Assembly: GCA_022925895.1 (NCBI GenBank)
Contig: JAKSYS010000461.1
Location: 1 to 50,780 of the forward strand
Length of the DNA: 50,780 nt
Reading direction: 5' to 3'
Source: Fragilaria crotonensis
Taxonomy: Eukaryota > Bacillariophyta > Fragilariophyceae > Fragilariales > Fragilariaceae
Of this stretch, positions 30,851-41,136 are shown one piece after another (the first letter of the stretch is position 1; every line of letters begins with the position of its first letter). The notes beneath the pieces are model-generated. The model was not told where the DNA came from, ran no database searches, and saw only the letters and a list, made by a program, of their open reading frames with translations. The position numbers and the translations under genes are program-made.

Positions 30851-31473
30851 GGACGCGGCAAAAAGGATCGTATCATATTATACATGTAAATTGTATTCAT
30901 CCATTTCGTCCCGATTTCTGATTCTGTAGCTACCTTTCGAGATTCAAGCGCTGCAGTGTTATGTGGTCGGTGTACTGAGTATCTTGTCCAATCTCACACT
31001 TGGAGCGTCGCCACAAACGCGACGCAATCAATCGTCCGAGTGATGCAAATTGGAATCAACTGGTACGATTCACGGCATGGCTCATGTGTTGAGAAAGACG
31101 ACCTGACCCTTACACGCGATTCCAACAAGTACAGCAGTACTGGTGTACGGAATACACAAATATCAGCTATCTACGGTCTACTTGTACGGTAAAGCACGGG
31201 AACAATTGTAGCAGATACCTCGGAGCATCGTGTTATTGTTTCGTTTACGACGGTACCGGTGAGACGACCTCCCTCCAGTTGCTCTTCCACTGATTACTTA
31301 CTGAAGACGAGACGACCCACATTGGAACTATGGTTGTGAGGTGAGGATTTTGATACTGAGCAGAATAAAAATAAAAGCATTATCTCGATACCTTGAGTAC
31401 TCGGGTCCTTTCATCATCGTTGTGTATACTAGAGCTACGTACTGCTGATCCGTCGATACCTAAGCTCCTTTAA
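30851..31473. other. array spacer
   Basis: No gene. It contains AGTACAGCAGTAC-type words near 31128 and ACGGTACCGGT near 31250, then the array left edge with GATTTTGATACTGAGCAGAATA near 31349 (shown in part: GATACTGAGCAGAATA) and the 3' flank of the next ankyrin copy. Confidence 0.5.
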
Positions 31474-32691
31474 TCAACACATTTTTGTTCGTTTCGTATG
31501 TGGTCGTGTATCCCACTGCTCCGTCGCGCAGCGACGCATTTCAGCATTGGTGTGCTCTTCCAGAGCTTGTGCAACTTCAAGCATTCCACAAGCAAGAGCA
31601 ACATCACGAGCGGTCGAACCAGCAACATTCTTCAGATTTGCATCCACGTTGTCATTTTCCAACATCATGGTAACAATGTCCAATTCACCTTTTTTGACTA
31701 GCCCACATTAGGGCTGTGTAACCAAGTGGGCCTTGAACATTCATATCAACCTCCTCGTGATAAATCAACTCGTCAACTACATACCAGTGACTATTCCGGC
31801 TCGCCATATACAAAGCTGTGCGACCTTTGCAATCCTTGACATTAACATCCACCTTGCGGTTCGTCAATCTTGTCCGCACCGCACCTGAAGTGCTTGCCGT
31901 TGAAAGATCTGTTACCTCAGAAACATCATGAGCACTTCCATGCAGGTCGTTGTATCGTAGAAACTCACGAACCATTTTCAAATTACCAGCTCTGCTTGCT
32001 AGGATTAGGGCTGTGTAGCCAAAATCATTTCTCGCATTCACATCCACCCTTTCATGGTTGAGAAGCTCGCGAACCACTTCCACATTGCAAAATCGGCTTG
32101 CTTCGTGAAGGGCAGTGTTGTTATTATCATAACTTCTCGCGTTCACATCCACCTTGTCGTGATTTAGCAACTCGCGAACCACATCCACATGGCCAAAAAA
32201 GCTTGCAGTGATGAGGGCTGTGTTGCCCATTTCCTTTCTCCCATTCACATCCACCTCGTCATGTTTCAACAACTCACGAACGACATGCGAATGGCCCTTC
32301 ATGCTCGCGCTAGTAAGGGCTGTATCGCCAGAAATATTTCTCGCATTCACATCCAGCTTGTCATGTTGGAGGAGCTCGCGCAAACGATATCCACATGGTT
32401 ATAGTTGCATGCGTGAATAAGCGCCGAGTTATCAAAATAATCCATGGCATTCACATCCACCTTGTCATGGTTCAACAACTCGCGAACGACATCAGAATTG
32501 CCATGCATGCTCGCACAGATAAGTGGGGTGGCACCATCCATGTCATCATTGATTTCATTCACGTCGACACTGTCATCGTTCAACAACCGTCGAACCTCCT
32601 CCACAAAGCCGAAATAGCTAGCGTTGATAAGGTTACGGACGTAATGCCATTCACCCATGTCAACCGAGTCGTCGTCCGTGTCGTTATCCAT
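31474..32691 (-). pseudogene. ankyrin-repeat gene, copy B', two frame breaks
   Basis: The ATG at 32691 begins MDNDTDDDSVDMGEWH, matching copy B. The ankyrin repeats follow copy B repeat by repeat (ATPLICASMHGNSDVVRELL; GVTDLSTAST-like EVTDLSTASTSGAV; DVALACGMLEVAQALEEHTN). The frame breaks near 32372-32385, where GCTCGCGCAAACGATATCCAC stands for GCTCGCGAACCACATCCAC in the sister, and again at TTTTTT near 31690-31695, where one T is extra relative to sister genes. Both could be base-call or real changes. Corrected length would be close to copy B. I mark it as a pseudogene with reserve: if both are sequencing errors it is an intact gene. Confidence 0.7.
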
Positions 32692-33618
32692 GTCATTCAC
32701 CCCCACGCCGATAGCATTGTGCACTCAGATACTCCGAGAACTCCAGTACAAGTAGTCGAGTATTGAGTCTGTCACAGGTTTGAACTGTAGGCGGTGTCGT
32801 ATGTGGTATTGTCAAGTCATCAAAATAATTCTATCACAAATGCATATATATGTATTCATGTATATAGACAGATGCTTATCCGATGGCGCGAAAAGCACTT
32901 TTTTGGCGCGTGCGCGTATCACGAACTGACTTCACAATCCCTCAATCTTGAATCCATGCTCAACACCCGTTGGACAAACGTCAAGTGATTCCACTCGGTG
33001 AATTATGCTGCGCACGCGGTGTCGCCATTCGCCATGCGATTTTCTCCCGACTCACAATTTGGCGGAAACTCTCACATCAAGGACTCAGGATCCGGGCCGA
33101 GACTTTTGGCAGGTCCCCTCGTCGGCGACTCCCACTTTCCCTGCCTTTCATTTCTCTACCTCTTGTACGTTGTATGACAGCTGTTTTGGTCGCAGCACCC
33201 TTCGTGTTTGCTGGAATAAGTGTTTTCGTGCCGTCTTTATCTCTGGCATAGGACGATCCATTTTGTGTATTGATGCAGCAGCTTTCTAACCGCATCCGCA
33301 TGGCCTTGCAAGGAAAGGGAAGTTTGCGTCGAAGGGGTTAGGTGTTTCGTGGATTCCAACTTCGTGTCAAACTGAAAGTAGTGATAGTAGGCATGATACT
33401 CCAGTACGAGTTCCAAGTTTTTGGATATCTGATGCTATTGTAGACTGAGTAGTTTTTTTTTGCGCAGAGTCGATCTGGCTGGATAATTGTGACCCTCACA
33501 GAATTCCACCGGTGGTTCGTGCCACTTAAAACTCTCGAATGTGTTCTAAGGATGAAAGATATCAATCCCGTTGGGATGGTCTCCCCGAGGTGGGGGGTTT
33601 CCTGGTAAAGGTATTACG
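32692..33618. other. duplicated 5' flank of copy B' and intergenic DNA
   Basis: 32740-33010 is homologous to 28640-28990 (see that entry). Beyond 33015 no homology or gene is seen. A T8 run lies at 33453-33460. Confidence 0.5.
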
Positions 33619-33864
33619 TTACGGTTCTTTATTCGCAACTATCGAGGCGACAGCCATGGTGTTGTCATGCAAACTGGATGGTCCGTCATCCTCATCATTC
33701 AACAAGGAAGGTCCTTCGACGTAGGCAAACCACAAACGGGCCTGTAATTCCGGCGATGGTTTGTCTTGCTCCAATCCGAAGAGTACTCGTTCTTGATCCG
33801 TCGCGCTTACACCACGCTTGTGTAGTTCAACGGAAAAGATAACCCGCGGATGGAGGAATTCCTT
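33619..33864 (-). pseudogene. coding-like fragment without a start, possibly a last exon
   Basis: The minus-strand frame from 33864 to a TAA at 33619-33621 is open for 81 codons and reads like a real protein: LHPRVIFSVELHKRGVSATD, ERVLFGLEQDKPSPELQARL, WFAYVEGPSLLNDEDDG. It has no ATG near its beginning, and a TAA lies just upstream. It could be a terminal exon preceded by an AG acceptor near 33865, or the remains of a gene. Family not recognised. Confidence 0.4.
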
Positions 33865-34105
33865 TTATTTTGCGTTCGGACAACAGAAGCCTTTCTTGCT
33901 GGAGACCAGGAGAGTATGAATAATGCGATCAGTTTGCCTGATTTTGTTGTCTTTTAAGTCTACATGTATATAGAGAGGGAGACGGTTTCTGCGGTTGGAA
34001 TGGATACAATAGATTCAGTACAATACACTCCCGTTTACCAGCTATACCATCACCATAATCATGTAGAGTTTCATGCCACCAAGTTAATCAGCATGTAAAT
34101 CAGGT

Positions 34106-35457
34106 TTAAACTGCAACATGAACGTACGTATACTTCTCACTTGTTCCTTGATGGTTGAGGGTACCTTGGTGTACACTTTTCACAGTTTCGCCATGATAAC
34201 TCTTCAACTCCCAGGGGTCTGCAGTGTTCACTTGATCATAATTAAGGACAAAGAATGTGTAGGTACCTACGGGACTTGTACCGTCCAGTGGAAAGTTCAC
34301 ATTCTCTACCCAGTTTTGAATAGGATTTGCTGGTGCGTCGATTATGGGCCTATCGTCATGATCGAGTTCCCCACCAGAAAGCGAATCAGCCTTGTTCGAA
34401 TAGGATATCTCCGCCCCACCAGGGGTCACAACATGCAAATCAAGGTCGTCTGCAACGAAACCATAGGTTAGAATTTGAGAAAACGAATAGCTACCATTTG
34501 CCGACTGTCTCGTTCGTACCATCTCCAAACCACTGAAGGGAAAAGCTGGGATTGCCCTTTTTTACACAAAAGTATGAAATGCAGCGCTTGGTCGAGTCAC
34601 AATCACTGTCCCGGCAGCACTCAACCACTTGTGGGTCGCAATTACGAAGGATACATTGATGATTTTCGCAGCGGAACTTTGTTGGATTGATGCAGTCAGC
34701 ATCAACGTCACACTCGCTGTAATTCCCCCCCACGCACTGGTTGTCAAGGCACTTGAATATGTTGATGTCGCCGCAATCCTTATCGTGGCAGCATGCAGAC
34801 CCATCGGGGCACTCGTTTTCAACACCCTGACAACATTTGCCATTGGATGAACAGCTACCATCCGAACATCGGGTGCCGCCATTGCACTTCAGGAGTTCAA
34901 GGCACCTCGTGGCCATTTCCGGCGTCTTCTCACGGGTTCTCTTACCACTGTTATGCATGTGCCCCGTGCTTTTACCACTTTTGTGCATGTGCCCATGACG
35001 GGTGCTGGTACGTTGTCCAGAAGCAGAATGTTGGCATACCTGCCGTGTTTTAACAAAGTTTTTGGCACATTTCTCTGCTTTCCATGGCACAACCCCGATA
35101 CGAGTGTTCGGAATGAGGCATGCCTTTGCGCATTCTTTCGCACAGTTGAGGTCATGATGTTTAGCCCGGGCAGATTTTCGGCGTAGCTGGGCATGAAAAT
35201 CCTGAAGACCATGGTCATACGAGACGGTGTGTGTGAGAGAGAGACAAGGGTAGTCATCATCATTGGCGCAGTTGTCCACACGCAGCGAAGGTCACACATG
35301 CGATACACTGGCTGCAACAAACATACATATCGCAGTCGGTCTCTCCTGCAGCAGGGGCGAATGAACGAGGTTTGCAAACATGACTTACAGCACGAACTCC
35401 AATCAAGCCATGCTCTCCGATCAAGTATATCACGACGAACGGCAAGAAAATCAACAT
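34106..35457 (-). CDS. secreted Cys-rich protein with YfaP/DUF2135-like C-terminal domain, two exons, one indel
   Basis: The ATG at 35457 gives a hydrophobic N-terminus (MLIFLPFVVIYLIGEHGLIG), probably a signal peptide, then a Cys-rich start (CCSQCIAC). The frame shifts by one near 35280-35300, continuing VDNCANDDDYPC and CAKECAKAC. A short KSGKSTGHMHNSGK basic repeat follows, then repeated Cys modules (CSDGSCSSNGKCCQG, CPDGSACCHDKDC, CECDVDADC-like SECDVDADC, CRDSDCDSTKRC). Exon 1 ends at 34520 (GGA GAT G) and exon 2 starts at 34449, giving GDDDLDLHVVTPGGAEISY and VGTYTFFVLNY, the DLDLHV-type signature of YfaP/DUF2135 domains, to the stop at 34106. About 425 residues. Likely extracellular or cell-surface; ligand unknown. 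The domain name is a family-level judgement from the DLDLHV block. Confidence 0.72.
34450..34519 (-). other. intron (70 nt) in the Cys-rich/YfaP-like gene
   Basis: On the minus strand the donor is GTACGAAC and the acceptor TTTCGTTGCAG, with a CTAAC branch-like word about 20 nt before the end. Splicing turns FGDGTNETV into FGDDDLDLHV, restoring the conserved block. Confidence 0.85.
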
Positions 35458-36694
35458 AGTAGGTAGGCTCCTGGGGGCAACTGCGGTACTTCAGTATGGA
35501 TATTCTGTCAGAGTCTTAATCGAGTGAGCTTCAGTTTCTTTGAAGTGGTTGGTGTTGGCGTTGGTATGGCGAAGATCGGGCTTTGGAGTCGTATCGGTGG
35601 GGGGCGACGGCTGCTTTGGCTGTAGTGCGAGCGCCTTGGTGTCGGTGGCTTTCAGGGAGTGGCTTGGCTTATGTGCTTCAGTGGCAAAAATGAGTGGGAT
35701 TTGCCGGGTGTATGTTTTCGGTGTGACTTCGGATGTAGGGGGAGTCTAAGGGAAAGCTGTCTTCTGTAGAGATCCCAATCATTTGATCAGGTATGGCTTG
35801 TTGTTCAAGTGGCGGTGCGCTTTCACGGCTTACTTACTTCCTGTAACTTTCGCTTCAGTGAGGAGTCGGCAATCGCGTTTGGTTTTGCATTCGCTTTGGT
35901 AGTCAGCCCAGCTTCCCTGCTCGCAGAGTCCAGAAGCCATCGACTAAACCAAAACAATTAGGCATTGCTTACCCTGTAAATGTTTTTGTTTTGTGTTTGT
36001 TATGTGTCGGATTACCGATTACCGCGTTGGTTAGTTTTGTGAGAATCGTTTTGATCATGTGTTCGAATGTATTTGTCTGCCATACTTTCTTAACCTATAC
36101 TCGTCTTTTAGTAGTACCAGGCACATCCGTCGTACAATGTATGTAGTTGTTCTCATTTGTTACGCCGTTCGATTCGCTTTCCCTTGCATGATGAGTTCGC
36201 ATTGCATTTCACATTTTACTGTAGGCCAATCCTCTGTGCGTGAGAAATACGAAAACGAACACTAATAATCATCACTAATCTCAGGAAAGAATTTTCCTGT
36301 TCTTCATTTCTAGTAGTTCCGCGAAACGATCACAAAACTGAAGTTTCAACATTGTTTGGTAAAATCATTCAGTTTTGTTATCGTTTTGAAGCGCTCGAAA
36401 GATAACCCAGATCTGCGCCTTTCGTCTCTCATCTTTCCTCGTGGTCGAAGCGTCGAAGTCAACAAGTCTGACTGTACACGAAGCAGCGTATGGATATACG
36501 TACTGTGCCATGTGCAGTGCGAGAACAGTTGCGATCCGCATTATCTACCATGTTATACGGTACTGGCACACGACCACTAAATATTTCTTGCGATTTGGGT
36601 GGCGCCCTACAATGGTAACCCGTACATACTAAACGGCTCAACAGTAAAGTTGCTGACCAGACCAACACAATTAAGGCAACGGAGAAAATAGACC
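35458..36694. other. intergenic region, G/T-rich left part
   Basis: 35530-36060 on the plus strand is unusually rich in G and T (GGTTGGTGTTGGCGTTGG-type runs). Frames here are open but of low complexity, and I do not call a gene. The right part (36060-36690) holds no recognised feature except the promoter of the following gene. Confidence 0.45.
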
Positions 36695-37336
36695 ATGTCC
36701 CTTTCCTTCGTCTCCTCTGCCGTATTAAGTTCTACCGATGGCGTATCTCACAATGAAGAAACGGAAGTAACATCGAAGGAATTGGAAGCAGTCCGTAAGA
36801 ATGCGATTGGTGGGAGTTCAAAATCATTGTTTGATCAATTGCGAAGCAACCAGGACGAACTGGCAGAAGAAAAGGCGGAAGCAGAACGGGCTCGGATGCG
36901 AGGCACGTTGGCTCTCGATGAAGATGATGTGGCACATCTTAATGCGTTAATGCGATCCAAGGCACAGTCCGAATTGCAGCGTAAAGTGGAAATGGACCAA
37001 GAGATGGCATTGTTCCGAGCGGCACGAGAAGAACGTCGTTCTGGTCATGTTGTTATAGATGATGACGATGAAGATAATGATGGCGATAATCATGACAACA
37101 AGAACAAAGCGACTATACCACACTCGGATAACTTCAAACCCGTGCTACCGTCGTTAATTCCCAAAATTGTGGGCAAGAGACGACGGAAAGAGCTTGTATC
37201 GGATATTGCTAGTGACAGTAAGAAGCAAAAACAAACAGTTGAGCCTCCAGTGCCGGCGACAACAGGAGGGGCATTAAACGACCTTCTCGGCGCATACGGT
37301 TCCTCTTCATCATCAGACGATGATGATGAAGTGTAG
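36695..37336 (+). CDS. FAM192A/Fyv6-type nuclear protein
   Basis: The ATG at 36695 gives 213 residues. The N-terminal region fits the FAM192A/Fyv6 domain: FVSSAVLSSTDGV, then SKSLFDQLRSNQDELAEEK, then RGTLALDEDDVAHLNALM, the counterpart of the R-x-L-D-E-D-E-x2-F-L block, followed by a charged helix (ELQRKVEMDQEMALFRAARE). The middle is Asp/Asn-rich (37055-37100). IPKIVGKRRRK carries a likely nuclear signal, and the end is GGALNDLLGAYGSSSSSDDD, close to the acidic tail of animal FAM192A/PIP30 that binds the PA28-gamma proteasome activator. In yeast the related Fyv6 acts in the second splicing step. Which role applies here is not known. Convergent with LYAR, 189 nt away. Confidence 0.75.
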   Translation: MSLSFVSSAVLSSTDGVSHNEETEVTSKELEAVRKNAIGGSSKSLFDQLRSNQDELAEEKAEAERARMRGTLALDEDDVAHLNALMRSKAQSELQRKVEMDQEMALFRAAREERRSGHVVIDDDDEDNDGDNHDNKNKATIPHSDNFKPVLPSLIPKIVGKRRRKELVSDIASDSKKQKQTVEPPVPATTGGALNDLLGAYGSSSSSDDDDEV

Positions 37337-37525
37337 CACCAATATCGTCACGGGAAGAATCTACACTGCTTCCAAGTGTGCTACGACGCTGGAGTATCAA
37401 CACAAGAGGTATATGCATGCATCTCGTCTGCATGGAGCGTAAGGAAAATTCTTCCTTCTAAACACCAATCACCCATTCCGCAAGCATAGAAAACAGATAC
37501 TAGTTGCAAAAATCACTTTACAACT

Positions 37526-38883
37526 CTAGAGTAGCTGAACCATTTTGCCATCCACCTTGATTTTCGTATCCTGCGCCTTCAATTCCTTTTGCAGCAGTTT
37601 CTTGAGTTCCTTTTGTAAGGACTTGTCAATCCCTAGCACATCTCGCAGTTTGGATCGAAGTACCTTGATCTTGATACACTTCTTCTCCTCTTTCTTCAAT
37701 ATCTTTTTGACAGCTTTGCGAACAACTTTAGACGATGGGATCGGCATGATCTTTTTGACACTTTCAGCATCATCATTTTTGGAATCATCATCATCATCAT
37801 CATCGCTGCTGATTTCTTTCACAATTGCCTCATTCTCTCCAATCTCACGTTCTTTCATTTCCTTTCGTTTTCGTTCATCATGAATCTCCTTTTCCTTGGC
37901 CTCTTGTTTCTTTCTGACATCATTTTCAGCATTCCTCATGGTATTCAACAATGCCCAAACCTGATCCAATAGTGCAATGGAGGATTTGGAATTGGCATGT
38001 CCACCTCGTAAGTTTAAGGAATTCATGGCAAAATTACGAAATTGTTTTTCTTTTCGTGGAACATTCCCCAGGGATGCCAGAGTTTGCAATAATTGATATT
38101 GTTGTTGTTGTTGTTGGCCAGACGAGGAAGATGATGACGATGATGCAGCAGCAGTCGCAGCTCGTGCAATAAGATCCATCCATTCCTCTTGTGGATTACG
38201 TTTTTGTTTCTTTTGAGAATTGGTTGCTGTTGATGATGCACTCGGTCCTCGATAAACCGATTTTTCATATCGTTCCGCTTCCGTCATGCACGTGGTGTGA
38301 GTTCTGTAATCATCTGTAGTAGTGGTGGTATTGGAATCACAATAGAAAATGTTGTGGTGATGAAATCAAAGGGAAAAAAGAGTTGGTGGATGAGAGTTGC
38401 ACTTTTTCAGTCGAGAATAACAAGCGTACATAAACTCGCACAACAACGTGAGTGAGAGATTGGCACCACCGAAACATTTGAAATATCATCCATCATAGTT
38501 TAATTAAAACATTAAGCTCCCATGGGATTCACATATAATATATGGTTCCATCGAGTTCAAACATCTCTAATCAAGTGGATCCATAACAATTGCGTTCGTT
38601 CCTTTCCCTTTTTTATACTTTGTGAAGTCTTGCGATAAAGGCATCGTTTGTAGTCTTCGTGACAATACAAATTCACATTCAAGCACAACTAAACACACAT
38701 GAATCACTTGGCACTTTCCGATCATGACTGCCGCACTCCATCCTCTGCGTACTCACCTCCAAAGAAATGAACGGCACAATCAGCACAGCTGACAGAGGCA
38801 CATGACCGACACCGTGCGGCATGGGCATCGACTTGTTGCTTTTTCAAGACTTCACCACACCCATCACAAGAGAAGACAACCAT
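37526..38883 (-). CDS. LYAR: LYAR-type zinc-finger nucleolar protein, two exons
   Basis: Exon 1 (38883-38757) encodes MVVFSCDGCGEVLKKQQVDA then HAARCRSCASVSCADCAVHFFG, the LYAR-type C2HC finger. Exon 2 (38313-37526) continues DDYRTHTTCMTEAERY, exactly where human LYAR has its second finger half and the start of its conserved SEDQKY-like block. Exon 1 is 127 nt, and the codon is split as G|AT. The middle has poly-Ser, poly-Gln, Lys/Glu helix and poly-Asp regions. The C-terminus (VVRKAVKKILKKEEKKCIKI, KVLRSKLRDVLGI, LQKELKAQDTKIKVDGKMVQ) matches the winged-helix-like end of LYAR. Total 304 residues. LYAR proteins act in pre-rRNA processing and growth in the nucleolus. The first exon is too short to be noticed alone, and the frame of exon 2 by itself would falsely start at Met 38287. 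Confidence 0.9.
38314..38756 (-). other. LYAR intron (443 nt)
   Basis: Donor GTGAGT at 38756, acceptor CTACTACAG ending at 38314 (minus strand). It is by far the longest intron in the window (others 67-135 nt) and has no open frame. It may hold regulatory sequence or a small RNA, but nothing recognisable is seen. Confidence 0.85.
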
Positions 38884-39508
38884 TTTTTGAAGGTATTATA
38901 TGTATATATATATATGTCGTGTATCTTGTTTATAGACGTCTTGCTTGATGCACTTGACAATTCTAGATCGAGATGACAATTGAAAGCAGTCAAACCCAAA
39001 TTGTGGATGATCCGACCAAAATCTTTGGTTCGGCCCGATGCGAGAATTCAATGGAGATGCAGGGAGCGACAACAACGGGATAAGATAGAGGTTATGAGTT
39101 ATAGTCACAGAAGAATCCATCCGCTTGTCAACGCGGCAGACACTTCCGTATGTGCGGTTTCTCTCCCAAATCCGTAGTACTCCAGTATTAAGCATTGACT
39201 ATTCTCATGTTTGTGCAGAAATGATAAGCATGCGGAATGTCAGAATCATACCAACACTACGAATTCCTGTCGTGAGAACAATGTCAACAACGTTGACGTG
39301 GATTCAAAAAATATAGACATATACTACTGGCATACTCGTAGTACAAATATTGCTAGAATACAATACTTCTTGGCTGTATGTGAGTATTCTCGTTTCTCGT
39401 CGTTCTCGATTTTTTATTAGAACAGACGATCGACACTTAAATGGAACTCCTGTCTCCTTCGTCTATCATATCAACACGACTATAACTCTTCCGTAGTACC
39501 CATCGAGC
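38884..39508. other. divergent promoter region of LYAR and a three-exon gene
   Basis: It includes an (AT)n run at 38898-38915, 15-32 nt upstream of the LYAR start, and GTAGTACTCCAGTA at 39174. No gene recognised. Confidence 0.5.
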
Positions 39509-40469
39509 ATGAGCAACCTTCAGATTGACCTTGGCAGTGAGAATCAGGATGCAGTCGCATTCCAACACGATCCTCTGGCAACATCACAACGAGTCATGTC
39601 GAGTGGGGGAGAACACGAAGAGGAACGAGGAGAAGTATTCGACGACAATGTCAAGACGGACCATAGTGTCGCCGAGGAGGAGTAAGTATGCACTCATGTG
39701 CACCTCATTATTTGTTCACACTGTTGATCATCACTCTCACGTGCTTCGATCCAATGGTATCAGACTTCCCATGGAACGACAATTAGAAATCGTTGACATG
39801 GATGACGAAGACATGGACATGTTGGAATGGATCGTTCGCAAACTAATTCCCATTCCAAAAAAATATTACTGGGAGACAACCACCACGGATGATGCTACCA
39901 CTACTACTACGGATGCTACTACCAATCTCCCTCGATCCGTGATCCTTTGGCACAATGTCGTGGGAAGTTTGAGCCGTGCCGTGCAGTGGCTCGATCGAAT
40001 GGGAACACCCGTGGCCAATGCCACTGGTCTGACATCGTCACGATTTGATTATGTCCTATCGACCATGACAGACGAACAAAAGAAACTTGCTGCACGGACC
40101 GCCAGTGAACGGAAACTCAAACGAATGGAATCATCGTCGAGACAAGCAAGTGCCAAGAGTGTCTTGACTGAGGAGGAAGGAGAAGGAGAAGACGATGGCG
40201 GTAAACATGAGATGAGTGTGTAAAGAGATTGTGAATATGCTGTCGAACGATAGCGATTTACTACGAAGTGAATCACCCCTTCACTTGAACATTGTCCTGT
40301 CCAATGCTTCATGCTCTGACGTCCTGCGATCAAACCTTTTCCACACACTGCTAGTGCCAACACATCTAGTGGCCGCCACGACATGCCAGTATACAAGGTG
40401 CCATCGAAAGCCATCAATTCGCAGTCAAACACCAGGACTGGATCCAAGCGGAAGAAGTCCAAGAACTGA
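39509..40469 (+). CDS. three-exon gene of unknown function with basic C-terminal tail
   Basis: Exon 1 (39509-39681) starts at ATG with MSNLQIDLGSENQDAVAFQH and ends in an acidic stretch. Exon 2 (39764-40219) encodes LPMERQLEIVDMDDEDMDML, then VRKLIPIPKKYYWE, a Thr/Asp-rich repeat (39880-39925), and NLPRSVILWHNVVGSLSRAV, ending in acidic GEGEDDGGKHEMS. Exon 3 (40355-40469) adds ANTSSGRHDMPVYKVPSKAI and a Lys/Arg tail GSKRKKSKN. Splice sites: GTAAGT...CAG (82 nt) and GTAAAG...CTGCTAG (135 nt), both phase 2. The total is exactly 248 codons. Without intron 2 splicing the protein stops at 40223. Family not recognised; acidic and basic tails suggest a nuclear protein (inference). The exon 3 call rests on phase, donor quality and codon-like sequence. 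Confidence 0.68.
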
Positions 40470-40508
40470 AATGATCAACTTCCTCAACTAAGGTAGATCG
40501 GACATGTA

Positions 40509-41102
40509 CAAAATTGTTTTCATACTCTTGTAGACCTTTCTCTCGTCACACACGCACACTACCATAGGTGAGAACATCCAGTGTACGAACATCATCTCCT
40601 TGGGGATGACTAATCGGGATTTGGTCTACTTCCCATTGCAAGTTGCTGTAACTCTGAATGCTTTAGTAAGCGGCGGAAGAATATAAGGTATTAGTCTTTG
40701 GAGGTAACCCTGCTGATGCACGCATCGAGACCAAAGAGTTCCCTCGATTACCGGTACACACCCACCCACGTGTTTCTGTCCATCAAGATGAGACATTGAA
40801 GGATGAGCATATGCAAATGTGCGTTTGGGTTTGAATTGGTATCAGTGAAGCCTCACATGGAACACCCACCCTAGGGGGTGTAGTAGTAGTAACGACCAAT
40901 CATAGTGTTGGATTTGTACTGCTGTCGCATGATGACATTATCATCAACATCATTCAGGACCCCAGAAATTCAGATAGAGACCATCGCTGGCGGATATTGC
41001 GGGTTATGTCAACACGTGAGAATGTCAGAGTTGGCAAGCACTTGCAAAAGCAAGGGCACAAAGTTTGTGGGAGGAATGACAAGGGTGTTGGTGTGATGCT
41101 GT
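40509..41102. repeat. long direct repeat, copy 1 (594 nt)
   Basis: Nearly identical to 41855-42445 (about 98 percent by eye; single substitutions, two 3-nt gaps and one 2-nt gap). It contains decayed coding-like segments on the plus strand: LGMTNRDLVYFPLQVAVTLN, VFGGNPADARIETKEFPRLP and HSVGFVLLSHDDIIINIIQD. In this copy the last frame stays open into the following minisatellite up to 41266. No long terminal repeat signature (TG...CA ends, primer site, polypurine tract) is convincing. Confidence 0.85.
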
Positions 41103-41136
41103 GTGTAGGGTACTACTATATTGGGACTCAGGGACT

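Noticed and set aside
25170-32691. CRISPR-like or satellite array suggested by regularly spaced near-identical 100-nt DNA words
   Set aside because: The period of about 99-102 nt equals one 33-34 residue ankyrin repeat, and the minus-strand frame is open through most of it. The genome is eukaryotic.
35540-35749. Small G/T-rich plus-strand gene
   Set aside because: Composition-driven Val/Gly/Ser frame, no conserved start context, no recognised protein feature.
40049-40462. Minus-strand 137-codon frame overlapping the end of the three-exon gene
   Set aside because: The plus strand offers in-phase splice sites and a coherent C-terminus over the same bases. The minus frame has no family resemblance.
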